NCBI RefSeq assembly: GCF_900141755.1
Contig: NZ_LT670844.1
Location: 2,046,001-2,110,000 of the forward strand
Direction of reading: 5' to 3'
DNA length: 64,000 nt
DNA from: Bradyrhizobium lablabi
Lineage (GTDB): Bacteria > Pseudomonadota > Alphaproteobacteria > Rhizobiales > Xanthobacteraceae
Positions within the stretch are counted from its first letter, which is position 1, and each line of letters starts with the position of its first letter. Both the position numbers and the translations under genes were made by a program. A model generated the notes under the pieces. The model did no database searches and had not been told where the DNA came from. It was given only the letters and a program-made list of their open reading frames with translations. Shown here in pieces: positions 1 to 7,851 of this stretch.

Positions 1-196
1 GAACTTCGACTCGCGGAGTATATTGGAGAGGTCACCGACACCAGAGTCTCTTCCCGGCGAACAAAGCCGTCGTGAGAGAAATCGTAGGTAGGCATGGCGA
101 GGGGATAACCATGGGTGCGGTCGGAAGGCGAGCGACATTTGGACGGATGGCGACAGATCGTCTCCCGGCCTTACCCACCTACAAGCGTAACCCAAC

Positions 197-849
197 TTGC
201 TGACTGCTCGAAGAAAGCCCGTGACAAATGTGAGCCGGATCGCTTGGGTAGTTGGCGTCGGCGCGAGCCGTGGACTCGGCGCTGCGTCCGTCAGACGCTT
301 CGCACGGGAAGGTTATAAGGTAGCAGTAACCGGGCGGTCGCTGGACGCCCTTCAAGTGATCGGTCCTGTTGAGGTGGGCGTTTACAATGCGGGCAACGCG
401 ATTTGGGGCCGCCGCTCGAAACAAAAACGGCAGACTTCGAGGCGGTATGGCAGGTCGGTTGCCTCGGGGGCTTCATCTTCGGGCGGGAGGTTGCCCCCGC
501 ATGTTGCCGCGCGGTTGTGGTACTATCATCTACAGCGGGGGCCTCAGCAGCTCTTCGCGGAAGAGCAGCATTTGCTGGATTCGCCGCTGCTAAAGCTGGC
601 CTCAGGATGGTCAGTCAATCCCTCGCACGCGAATTCGGGCCACGTGGTATTGACGTCGCTCACGTCATCATCAACGGTTCCATCGAGGGCGATAAGATCT
701 TTAGCAAGATTCCTGATATCGGACAGAAGGGGCCGGACGCCCTGCTGCTCCCTGATGTGATCGCTGACAGCTATTGGTATCTACATACGCAACATCGTTC
801 TGCTTGGTCGCAGGAGCTCGATGTGCGTGCACATGCAGAAACCTTTTGA
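197..849 (+). pseudogene. Short-chain dehydrogenase/reductase, frameshifted remnant
   Basis: The region encodes the pieces of a short-chain dehydrogenase, but they lie in three frames. The N-terminal Rossmann motif GASRGLG and a VTGRS strand come first, then NAGNAIWG in the same frame. The reading then moves to another frame (PLETKTADFEAVWQ), and a short MLPRGCGTIIYSG piece sits in the third frame. Finally AFAGFAAAKAGLRMVSQ and the C-terminus run in the second frame to the stop at 849. About 50 residues expected between the cofactor-binding strand and the NAG motif are also missing. At least three frame changes plus an internal deletion mean that no working enzyme is made. The true start is unclear; TTG 197 and a GTG near 221 are both possible. 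Confidence 0.75.
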
Positions 850-975
850 GCCTAGGCAGGTCCATCGTCATATCGGTCGCGTCGTGATATTTTTGGCCTT
901 GGATTATCGAGAATGACGTTGTTTGTTTTTTCCGACGCGTCCGTGTCGAGAAGAATCGGAAAGAGTGGAAACGTC

Positions 976-2184
976 CTACCTCTCGCGGGAATCTGGCAGT
1001 GAGTCGCCAACGATATTCGATTTAGCGGTGGGACTGTCCAGGAGCAGCTTGCCCGAATTTACGTAATGTCGCTGTTGCACACCCACATGTTGGGCCGCGA
1101 CGTGAAGGTCGCGCATTCGCTGCTGCAATGGCGAGGTCTCATAAAGCGCACTGCCGCCGCCTGCAGCAAAACATGCATCGACGACACGAACGCAGGTCGC
1201 GGTGACCCAAATCGCTGTTTGCGTGCCTTGTGCCAGGAGAGCATCATTATTCAGCGTTCCGGCAAGTGCGTGGTGCCAATGACTCCGGGCCTGGACTTGG
1301 CAAAATGCCCGCGCTGCTCTGAGTTCAGCTTCGATGCAGCCGAGTTCGTATTGGAATATTTCTGAAGCCCGCATCGGCACGGCGGCCCGCTGCTGCTGCC
1401 GCCCGGTATTGGCGAGTTCGACGAGTGCATCTAGCGCGCCCTCGGCTATACCGACGGCGAAGGCGGAGTGGAACAGCGGAATAAGCTGCAGCACGGCTTG
1501 ATAGAGCGGCCCCGGCTGACATCGTCCGCCGCTCACCGGATCGAAGGAGTTCGCCGCCGGGACCAACATGTCCCTGAGCGTGACATGATGGCTCCCGGTA
1601 CCCTTGAGCCCTGCGACGTACCAGGTGTCCTCGATCTGCCACTCGCGCGCCGGCAACACGAAGCCCCGAAGCATTGGCGGGCCGTCCTCCCCGGCCGGTC
1701 CGGGTAATGGCTTCCCACCTTCGGTCACGATGCAGAACCCGAGGATCCAATCGGCATGCTGGCAGCCGCTCATGAACGGCCACCGTCCGTTGATCCGCCA
1801 GCCACCAGGCACCGCCTCGGCCGTACCCGCGGGCTGGGCCGACGCGGCAATAATCATGTCCGGACCGTTCTGGTAGACTTGATCGTAAGTCTCCCGCGGC
1901 AGGTAGGGCACGAAGATGGCGGACCCGGCGCCGATCATCGCGGTCCAAGCGACCGAACCGTCTAGTCTGCTGAGTGTCGCGATGACCTCCAGCGCCGTCG
2001 GCAGATCGAGCTCCAGCCCGCCATGAGTCTGAGGCACGAACATGCGAAACACGCCGATCGATCTCAGCGTTTCCACCAGATCGGGCGGAATACGGCGTCC
2101 GGCTTCAATCTCTGTTGCGCGTGCGGTGACGTGAGGCGCCAACTCCCGGATATCGGCGAGAAAACGTTGGGCTGTTTGACTCAT
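976..2184 (-). CDS. Acyl-CoA dehydrogenase-like flavin-dependent monooxygenase
   Basis: The 402-residue protein has the layout of the acyl-CoA dehydrogenase superfamily: a helical N-terminus, a middle beta domain (GGWRINGRWPFMSGCQHADW), a VAGLKGTGSHHV segment and a C-terminal helical domain. In this superfamily the N-terminal sequence FVPQTHGGLELDLP and the WPFMSGC motif are usual for the group D monooxygenase branch (HsaA-like, indole or phenol oxygenases), which uses reduced flavin from a partner reductase. The flavin-reductase-like gene at 3154 could be such a partner, but that is only inference from proximity. The length is normal and no frame damage is visible. The substrate is unknown. 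Confidence 0.8.
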   Translation of the reverse strand: MSQTAQRFLADIRELAPHVTARATEIEAGRRIPPDLVETLRSIGVFRMFVPQTHGGLELDLPTALEVIATLSRLDGSVAWTAMIGAGSAIFVPYLPRETYDQVYQNGPDMIIAASAQPAGTAEAVPGGWRINGRWPFMSGCQHADWILGFCIVTEGGKPLPGPAGEDGPPMLRGFVLPAREWQIEDTWYVAGLKGTGSHHVTLRDMLVPAANSFDPVSGGRCQPGPLYQAVLQLIPLFHSAFAVGIAEGALDALVELANTGRQQQRAAVPMRASEIFQYELGCIEAELRAARAFCQVQARSHWHHALAGTLNNDALLAQGTQTAIWVTATCVRVVDACFAAGGGSALYETSPLQQRMRDLHVAAQHVGVQQRHYVNSGKLLLDSPTAKSNIVGDSLPDSRER

Positions 2185-2369
2185 CGCTCAGCCCTATGGC
2201 GCTCAGGTTGCCGCTGAGTTTCAACATTTGCGAAAGAGGCTACGGTTGTAACATTCGGAAACGCGGGAAAGACACTTACCCATTGCAATGTTCGGAAACA
2301 TACTCACGAACGTGTCAGTTGGCCCTCATAAGGAGCTGGTTAGACTGGGGAAACGATTAGGGGATCTCA

Positions 2370-2558
2370 ATGAATTCAAAAGATCAATTTGCAGGGTTGG
2401 AAATCATGAGCCGCGAGCGGGCTGCGCTCGCCAAGAAAAAAATGGAATATTGGTTGGCAGAATCAGAGGAATGAAAGCAGCTCAGGCAATCTTCTGACCC
2501 ATTCGCAGAAAGACGCATCACCCCGACCGAGGGCTATCCCGGATCCAACTATCAATAG
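2370..2558 (+). pseudogene. Small conserved-looking ORF with in-frame TGA
   Basis: A frame starting at ATG 2370 reads 34 codons rich in Lys, Glu and Ala (MNSKDQFAGLEIMSRERAAL...), then meets TGA at 2472-2474, and continues open to TAG at 2558 with KQLRQSSDPFAERRITPTEG. Both halves have the same hydrophilic composition. A TGG (Trp) in place of TGA would give a single 62-residue protein. I read this as a small gene with a nonsense mutation, though a genuine 34-residue product cannot be excluded. Function unknown. Confidence 0.4.
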
Positions 2559-2620
2559 GCTCGACGCAACGGCACCACCGAAAGGAACGCGATTATACCT
2601 GACCTAATTGGTTGCAGTCG

Positions 2621-3049
2621 CTATTCTATGCTGCTTCGTGGGGACCTATTCAACAGGTACACCGCGAAAAATTGGAATGCGGCAATGACGAGAGGTCCAA
2701 TTGATTTCCCCAGATCATGCTGCAACAACCCAACCCCGGCATCCAGCAATTGAATGAAACCCGCCAGTGTACCCAGTATGAGCAACGCTGGTTCCGAATG
2801 TTTGTAGATCGCGATTAGAGCCATAAGGGCGAGCGGAATCGTACGGGCCGCGGCGTACATCGCAAATATGAATGAGGCATCTGTCGGAGTGGAGCTCGCC
2901 GGCAGTATCGAATTCGGGCTCATAAGTCCTGCGATCGAAAATCCGACTGCGATCAGGACATTGATGGCGGTCACCAGCGAGGCAATACTCATGGTTACCG
3001 ATGGGGACGAAAGTGGTGTCATCGAGAAGATCTCCCAGGCGCTCGGCAT
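2621..3049 (-). CDS. Small four-helix membrane protein
   Basis: About 142 residues from ATG 3049 (MPSAWEIFSM). There are about four hydrophobic stretches (SLVTAINVLIAVGFSIAGLM, FAMYAAARTIPLALMALIAI, ALLILGTLAGFIQLLDAGVG, LVIAAFQFFAVYLL), so it is probably an inner-membrane protein. It resembles the small DUF4345/DUF4267-type integral membrane proteins, but I cannot fix a family. A further in-frame ATG at 3100 would put the start inside the 3086-3097 palindrome, so the later start is preferred. It is divergent from the FMN reductase gene, and the palindrome lies in the shared promoter region. Confidence 0.6.
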   Translation of the reverse strand: MPSAWEIFSMTPLSSPSVTMSIASLVTAINVLIAVGFSIAGLMSPNSILPASSTPTDASFIFAMYAAARTIPLALMALIAIYKHSEPALLILGTLAGFIQLLDAGVGLLQHDLGKSIGPLVIAAFQFFAVYLLNRSPRSSIE

Positions 3050-3085
3050 CACGCCGCTGGATGTGATTTGCAGGTCGGCAAGATA

Positions 3086-3097
3086 ATAGTATACTAT
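3086..3097. promoter_or_regulatory. Palindromic operator candidate ATAGTATACTAT
   Basis: A perfect 12-bp palindrome, ATAGTATACTAT, lies between the divergent membrane-protein gene (start 3049) and the FMN-reductase gene (start 3154). Its outer half-sites ATAG/CTAT recur in the ATAGCATGCTAT palindrome at 4573-4584. MarR-family dimers usually bind sites of this kind, and a MarR gene lies at 3974, so it is a plausible operator for that regulator. This is inference from sequence only. Confidence 0.4.
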
Positions 3098-3153
3098 CAT
3101 CGTGTCAGCGTAACGTTGTCGTGTTGCGCCGCGACCTTCTGGAGGCCTAAACC

Positions 3154-3723
3154 GTGTCTAGACCCTACATCGTCGGACTGGGCGGAACGACCCGAGAAGG
3201 ATCGTCCACCGAAAAAGCGCTATCGTTGGCGCTGCGAGCAGCCGCATCCCAAGGGGCTGATACCTTGCTGCTCTGCGGGAGCGACATCAACCTGCCAGCC
3301 TATGTCCCGGGGGCTCCATCGAATACCAAGGCCAATCGGATCACGGCGGAACTGGGCAAGGCTGACGGCATCATTCTTGGGACGCCCGGGTATCACGGTG
3401 GCTTGTCAGGCTTGGTCAAGAACGCACTCGATTACACGGAAGACCTGAGAAGCGATAAGCGTCCCTATCTGGAGGATCGGCCGGTCGGTTGCGTGGTCAC
3501 GGCCGCCGGAGAACAGGCGGCCGTCACGACTCTCGCTGCCCTCAGGTCCGTCGTTCATGCTTTGCGGGGTTGGCCAACGCCCTTGGGCGTTACAATCGTC
3601 ACCTCAGATCAGGTGTTCGATACTGCGGGCAATTGCATCTCTCCGCGAATCGAAACCCAACTGAGAATTTTGTCGCAGCAAGTGGTGGAATTTGCGCTTC
3701 TAAGAGCCAGGGCTGTTAGCTAA
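3154..3723 (+). CDS. NADPH-dependent FMN reductase family protein
   Basis: 189 residues with the flavodoxin-like fold of NADPH-dependent FMN reductases. The N-terminal phosphate-binding loop is GLGGTTREGSSTEKAL, and the family signature TPGYHGGLSGLVKNALDY is complete. Enzymes of this family reduce FMN or quinones, or supply FMNH2 to two-component monooxygenases. The flavoprotein at 976-2184 is a possible partner. The start GTG 3154 places the first strand at the expected position. The protein appears intact. Confidence 0.8.
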   Translation: MSRPYIVGLGGTTREGSSTEKALSLALRAAASQGADTLLLCGSDINLPAYVPGAPSNTKANRITAELGKADGIILGTPGYHGGLSGLVKNALDYTEDLRSDKRPYLEDRPVGCVVTAAGEQAAVTTLAALRSVVHALRGWPTPLGVTIVTSDQVFDTAGNCISPRIETQLRILSQQVVEFALLRARAVS

Positions 3724-3973
3724 TCGTCAGTCGGATCCAGGCACGGATAGCTCCCGAGCCTCTCGGCAAGAAACACCGTAGACTGGCTGTGGAGAGCCGC
3801 TACAGACCTGCTTGTACGCCCAGCAGCGATACCGATCCATTTTCCGGATTTTTAAGCACCTCCCCGGCATGGCTCGCCGAAGACCGCGACGCTGCTTGCC
3901 CCAGCACAATTGTGCGGTAAATGACTATGCTGCCTAGGACCGGCAGCGCAAAACCCTTTTGCCGGAAAAATAG

Positions 3974-4462
3974 ATGTCAAAAAAAAGCACGCGCCTCCAG
4001 TCTGCCGAACCGACCGTCCCCGTCGACCACCAAAAGATACTTGGTCTTGCCGTCAACACCCTGGGGCGGAATATCGTTTGGAGTTTGTCAAAACGAACGG
4101 CGCGGCACGGCGTCCTGCCCGGAGTTTATCCGATTATCGCCTGGCTCATGCAATTGCCGGATTCAACCCAGGCAGAGCTTTCGCGTCTGGTAGGGATCGA
4201 GCAGCCCACAATGGCTATTACCTTGCGGCGTATGGAGCGAGATGGGCTCATTCAACGCAAACCCGACCCTGATCATGGCCGGCGCAGTCACGTCACACTT
4301 TCGGCCAAGGGTCGAAAACTCAGTCAGGTTATGCGCGCTGCAGCACACGAGGTTGAGAAGCTCGCGACTGATGGGCTTAGCGCAGCAGAAGTCGATCAGT
4401 TCTTCCGTCTAGCGGGAATCATGATTCAGAACCTGAACATTGAACGCTACGGACGAAAATAA
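3974..4462 (+). CDS. MarR-family transcriptional regulator
   Basis: 162 residues with a typical MarR winged helix-turn-helix: an N-terminal helix, LPDSTQAELSRLVGIEQPTM (recognition region), RRMERDGLIQRKPDPDHGRR (wing with the conserved D-x-R/RR) and VTLSAKGRKL, then a C-terminal dimerisation helix. MarR proteins bind as dimers to short palindromes and respond to small aromatic ligands. Two similar 12-bp palindromes (3086 and 4573) flank the gene, which points to local control of the neighbouring reductase and oxidoreductase genes. This link is inferred. Confidence 0.85.
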   Translation: MSKKSTRLQSAEPTVPVDHQKILGLAVNTLGRNIVWSLSKRTARHGVLPGVYPIIAWLMQLPDSTQAELSRLVGIEQPTMAITLRRMERDGLIQRKPDPDHGRRSHVTLSAKGRKLSQVMRAAAHEVEKLATDGLSAAEVDQFFRLAGIMIQNLNIERYGRK

Positions 4463-4572
4463 AGGTTCTCGTTTTCGTACATTTTCGATCGGCTTCCCGT
4501 GACTGACGCGACTACGCGTTTCACATAGGCGTGTCTCATCCAATTCCGCTTGACGCAGCCACGCCACGAATA

Positions 4573-4584
4573 ATAGCATGCTAT
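4573..4584. promoter_or_regulatory. Palindromic operator candidate ATAGCATGCTAT
   Basis: A perfect 12-bp palindrome 78 bp upstream of the oxidoreductase start at 4663. It shares the outer ATAG/CTAT half-sites with the palindrome at 3086-3097. It could be a second binding site of the MarR regulator encoded just upstream. Confidence 0.4.
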
Positions 4585-4662
4585 GTCAAGGGAGCGCATC
4601 TTGAAACGCCTACCGCACGTGGCGCAGGCATCGGCCGTTAGCAATGGTAAAGGCCAGATATA

Positions 4663-5106
4663 ATGAGCAGTGCCAGGTTTGAATCTGATCCCGAGCAGAA
4701 CACTCACACGGCAGGATTTGCCGAACGGGTACGTGCCGACCAACAAAAACTCACGGCTGAACTAAAGCCGCACTATGACTTCATCGTCTGCGGATCTGGC
4801 TCATCTGGTTCGGTGGTAGCGCGCCGATTGGCCGAGAACGCAGACGTCAGCGTTCTCCTGCTGGAGGCCGGCGGCAGCGACGATATGCCAAGCGTCATAG
4901 AGGCAGGCCAATGGCCTCTGAACCTTGGCAGCGAACGTGACTGGGCTTTTAGGGCCCAGCCCAATCCACACCTTAACGGACGCTCCATTCCGCTGAATAT
5001 GGGCAAGGTGCTTGGCGGTGGACTGTTGCGATTTGCGGCCACAGCCTTCAGATGGCGACGGATGGCAGGCGTAACGGTGAGGGATATTCCTGTGCGCATC
5101 CAATAG
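4663..5106 (+). pseudogene. GMC oxidoreductase, N-terminal fragment
   Basis: The reading frame begins as a GMC-family FAD oxidoreductase (choline or alcohol dehydrogenase type): YDFIVCGSGSSGSVVARRLA is the FAD dinucleotide-binding motif, LLLEAGG the following strand, and RSIPLNMGKVLGGG the start of the first GMC signature. The family is usually 530-570 residues long, but here the frame leaves the family after residue ~120 (LLRFAATAF...) and stops at 147. The missing catalytic C-terminus is not found downstream, where a DUF1993 gene begins at 5201. A deletion or recombination has removed it. Confidence 0.75.
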
Positions 5107-5200
5107 ATTCACATGCCCCGCCCAAACAGGAATCCCCCTACGGGATTCAAATGCTAAAATTCATCCACTAGCGTGGACCGGTCCAACCAAGGGGGCGACG

Positions 5201-5794
5201 ATGGCGACATCACTCTACGACCTCAGCGTGCCAACCTTCTTGCAGACCGTTAGGGCCGTCGCGGGCTTCCTTCAGCGCGCCGCGAAGCACTGCGCCGAGA
5301 CCGGCGCCGACCCGGACGACTTCGTGCATGCGCGACTGATCGCCGACATGGCGCCGTTTCACTTCCAGATCGAAGCCCTGTCGCATCATTCGGTGTGGGG
5401 GCTTGAGGCGGTGAAGACCGGCGTCTTCGCTCCGCCGGCGCTGATCGGGGCGATGCCTTTCGCCGGGCTGCGGGCGTTGGTAGACGAGGCGATAGCGGCG
5501 CTGGAGGCGCTCACGCCCGCCGAGGTCAATGGCTGGGCCGGCAAGGCGCTGAACATTGCCCTCCACCGCCCGCTCGACGAAGATGATCGCTCGTCGGCCT
5601 GGGCGCCGCGACAACTCGCTTTCACGTCGGAGACTTTCCTTCTTTCCTTTTCGCTGCCCAACTTTCATTTCCACGCCGTCACCGCCTATGACATCCTGCG
5701 CTCGCGGGGCGTGCCGCTTGGCAAGCGCGACTACGAGGGGCAGCTGCGCACTAGGTCGACCTCGCCCAAATCGGACTCTGCGACACACGGCTAG
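5201..5794 (+). CDS. DUF1993 family protein
   Basis: 197 residues. The family pattern is clear: LYDLSVPTFLQTV at the N-terminus, DMAPFHFQIE in the middle, LPNFHFHAVTAYDILRSRGV and PLGKRDY near the C-terminus. DUF1993 proteins have a DinB-like four-helix bundle; their biochemical role is not known. About 17 residues after KRDY (QLRTRSTSPKSDSATHG) extend past the usual end, which suggests a small change of the 3' end. A GGGGG stretch lies ahead of ATG 5201 as a possible ribosome-binding site. Confidence 0.8.
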   Translation: MATSLYDLSVPTFLQTVRAVAGFLQRAAKHCAETGADPDDFVHARLIADMAPFHFQIEALSHHSVWGLEAVKTGVFAPPALIGAMPFAGLRALVDEAIAALEALTPAEVNGWAGKALNIALHRPLDEDDRSSAWAPRQLAFTSETFLLSFSLPNFHFHAVTAYDILRSRGVPLGKRDYEGQLRTRSTSPKSDSATHG

Positions 5795-6161
5795 GGTCGA
5801 TTCTCACAGTTGACTTCCGGCCCGAAACCGGAAGTTCGATCGATAGCATCGCCACCAGACCGCCGGGACTCAAGCGTCAGATTTTGACCACTAACATAAC
5901 AAGGTACGAAGGTTTGGAGAGAAAACGTCGTGTCGGAGACGACAAGGCCGCAGGCCGCCAATCTCAAGTACAGCTAATCTAGAAAAGCCCCACTTTATTG
6001 GGAGATTTCCAGGGTATCCATCGTTGGAGAGGTCTGCGGACAAAAGTCTGTGGCGGAGGGAAAGGAACCCGGTTCGAACCCTCTCCCTACGTCGACGAGG
6101 GTAGCCGGTCACCGATATCACCAGCCGCCCCAGCGACGTCCGCCTCACAAATAGCCCCACC
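5795..6161. other. Intergenic stretch, no gene seen
   Basis: No coding sequence could be supported. A GGTTCGAACC string at about 6070-6082 recalls a tRNA T-loop, but the flanking bases do not form a T-stem, so no tRNA is called. The stretch ends exactly at the left end of the IS3-family element, whose insertion split this spacer. Confidence 0.5.
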
Positions 6162-6186
6162 TGAACCTCCTCCGAATTGATGGACA
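6162..6186. repeat. IS3-family left terminal inverted repeat
   Basis: This 25-bp end pairs with 7402-7426 in inverted orientation, with 19 of 25 positions identical. The last seven bases, ATGGACA, are the same in both. Confidence 0.85.
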
Positions 6187-6220
6187 CCTGTAGTAGGCTC
6201 AAGGAGCCAGGAGGTGTCGG

Positions 6221-6541
6221 ATGGAAGGACGTCAACGTCGGTCGTTTACGGACGACTACAAGCGGCAAGCGGTCGATCTGGTGGCTTCGAGCGGCCGATC
6301 GATCGGATCGGTGGCCAGGGAACTTGGGCTGCGCGATTCGGTGCTGCGGCGCTGGGTGGAACTACGTGGGGCTGGGCGGGAGCCGACGGCGGCGGCGCGG
6401 CGCCCCACAACGCAGGCGACGCTGCCGTCGGCGGACCACGCGGCAGAGATCGCTCGTTTGCAGCGAGAGAACGAGCGGCTGCGCATGGAGCGCGACATTT
6501 TAAAAAAGTCGATCGCGATCTTTGCTGGAACGCGGACATGA
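6221..6541 (+). CDS. IS3-family transposase OrfA
   Basis: 106 residues. The N-terminal helix-turn-helix (RRSFTDDYKRQAVDLVASSG ... SIGSVARELGLRDSVLRRWV) binds the IS ends, and the following EIARLQRENERLRMERDILK segment is the leucine-zipper oligomerisation region of IS3 OrfA proteins. The frame ends at 6541, just past the A-rich frameshift signal. OrfA alone usually acts as a regulator of transposition, and the OrfAB fusion is the transposase. Confidence 0.9.
   Translation: MEGRQRRSFTDDYKRQAVDLVASSGRSIGSVARELGLRDSVLRRWVELRGAGREPTAAARRPTTQATLPSADHAAEIARLQRENERLRMERDILKKSIAIFAGTRT
6502..6508 (+). promoter_or_regulatory. -1 programmed frameshift heptamer A AAA AAG
   Basis: In the orfA frame the sequence reads A AAA AAG at 6502-6508, the classic IS3-family slippery heptamer. 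A -1 slip joins orfA to the frame that carries the DDE catalytic domain and yields the OrfAB fusion. Confidence 0.85.
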
Positions 6542-7398
6542 GATTCCGCTTCATCGAAGATCGCCGCGCCGATTACCCGGTGACGATCCTGTGCGACGTG
6601 CTCGGGGTCTCGCCGGCCGGCTATTATGCCTGGCGCTCCCGCCCGGAGAGCCGGCGATCCGCCGCCAATCGTCACCTCATTGACGACATCAGGCGGGTCC
6701 ATCGCGATACCTGCGGACGCTATGGCAGCCCGCGCATCCATGTCGAGCTGAAGGCGCAGGGCCGCGGGGCGAGCCGCGGTCGCATTGAGCGATTGATGCG
6801 CCATCACGGTATCAGGGCCATCATGGCGCGGCGAAGCCGGGTGCGGACCACCGACAGCCGCCACGACCTCCCGATCGCCCCGAACCTGCTCGACCGCAAC
6901 TTCACCGCCGCCGCGCCGAACCGGATCTGGCTCGCCGACATCACCTATGTCGAGACCGATCAGGGCTGGCTCTATCTGGCCACCATCTTGGACCTCTACA
7001 GCCGCAGGATCGTGGGCTGGGCGATGGAGAATCATTTGCGCGCCGACCTGCCGTTGGTAGCATTGAAGATGGCCATCTCGGCGCAGCGGCCTGGCGCCGG
7101 CCTGATCCACCATTCCGATCGGGGCGTTCAATATGCCTCGGCGGACTACCGCAAGGTGATGCAGTCCGCCGGCTTCCGGGCCTCGATGAGCCGCAAGGGC
7201 GACTGCTACGACAATGCCCCGATGGAGAGCTTCTTCCACACGCTCAAAACCGAGCTCGTTCATCACCGGCAATATGCAACACGAGCAGAAGCCAAACGCG
7301 ATATCTTTGCCTACATTGAAGGCTTCTACAATCGAACTCGGCGTCACTCGGCCATCGGCTACATCAGCCCGATCGAGATGGAGCTAAAAGCAGCTTAA
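6538..7398 (+). CDS. IS3-family transposase OrfB (DDE integrase domain)
   Basis: 286 residues from ATG 6538, but probably made mostly as an OrfAB fusion. The N-terminal HTH_21 region (CDVLGVSPAGYYAWRSRPES) is followed by an rve integrase core with the DDE residues in NRIWLADITYVET (first Asp), HHSDRGVQYAS (second Asp) and NAPMESFFHTLKTEL (Glu). The C-terminus RRHSAIGYISPIEME is typical of the IS3 family. Full length, no stops. Confidence 0.9.
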   Translation: MRFRFIEDRRADYPVTILCDVLGVSPAGYYAWRSRPESRRSAANRHLIDDIRRVHRDTCGRYGSPRIHVELKAQGRGASRGRIERLMRHHGIRAIMARRSRVRTTDSRHDLPIAPNLLDRNFTAAAPNRIWLADITYVETDQGWLYLATILDLYSRRIVGWAMENHLRADLPLVALKMAISAQRPGAGLIHHSDRGVQYASADYRKVMQSAGFRASMSRKGDCYDNAPMESFFHTLKTELVHHRQYATRAEAKRDIFAYIEGFYNRTRRHSAIGYISPIEMELKAA

Positions 7399-7401
7399 CC
7401 C

Positions 7402-7426
7402 TGTCCATTTTTTCGGGGGAAGATCA
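7402..7426. repeat. IS3-family right terminal inverted repeat
   Basis: The right end runs TGTCCATTTTTTCGGGGGAA to the final CA at 7426 and pairs with 6162-6186. It lies directly after the orfB stop. Confidence 0.85.
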
Positions 7427-7851
7427 ACCCGCCCGCTAGGAGCTTTGGCGCGACCTTGGCAGTCGGCCCCCTCCCCAGATGGGACGTGTGCTCTGCGCCC
7501 ATAGCGGCCATTTAACGCGTTTCTTGTCAAGTCCAGCTTCGCCTCAGGCGCAACCGATCTTAATCCAAACCCAACGACTCTACCTAATGGTAGCAACAGA
7601 CTGATTAGGCTTTCGGTCTCTCCTATTCAGTTCGCCGGACCCATCTTGCTACGAGAGTATTGCGGCTTTGGGCCCTTAGACGGCGCCTCGCAGCGGCAAC
7701 CCCTCTCCACAGCCGTCGAATGATGGCGCTCGTATTTGATCGTGAAAGTTGGACCAGCCAGCACCAGCAAAGTACAGCGCCTTCAACAAGAGAAAGGCCA
7801 ACGTCCCCCCTCTAGTCGGACGTCGGAGTAGCGGCAGTCCAGGCTCTCTCG
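7427..7851. other. Spacer between IS and giant gene, no gene seen
   Basis: No coding sequence, tRNA or clear hairpin terminator is supported here. It is the 3' flank of the giant minus-strand gene and the right flank of the IS3-family element. Confidence 0.5.

Larger units (their letters stand above)
6162..7426 (+). mobile_element. IS3-family insertion sequence, complete
   Basis: A 1265-bp element with all IS3-family marks. The left end TGAACCTCCTCCGAATTGAT and the inverted right end TGATCTTCCCCCGAAAAAAT match at 19 of 25 positions when extended to GGACA (6162-6186 and 7402-7426). It begins with TG and ends with CA. The trinucleotide ACC occurs on both sides (6159-6161 and 7427-7429), consistent with a 3-bp target duplication. 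Inside are two overlapping frames, orfA and orfB, joined by a -1 frameshift signal. Nothing is broken, so the element may be active. Confidence 0.9.

Noticed and set aside
6014..6040. ATCCATCGTTGGAGAG as a possible nod box
   Set aside because: Only the first ten or so bases resemble a nod box, the later half-sites are missing, and no symbiosis gene is near.
6066..6090. GGTTCGAACC string resembling a tRNA T-loop, possible attachment site
   Set aside because: The bases on each side do not pair as a T-stem, and no acceptor or anticodon arm can be drawn.
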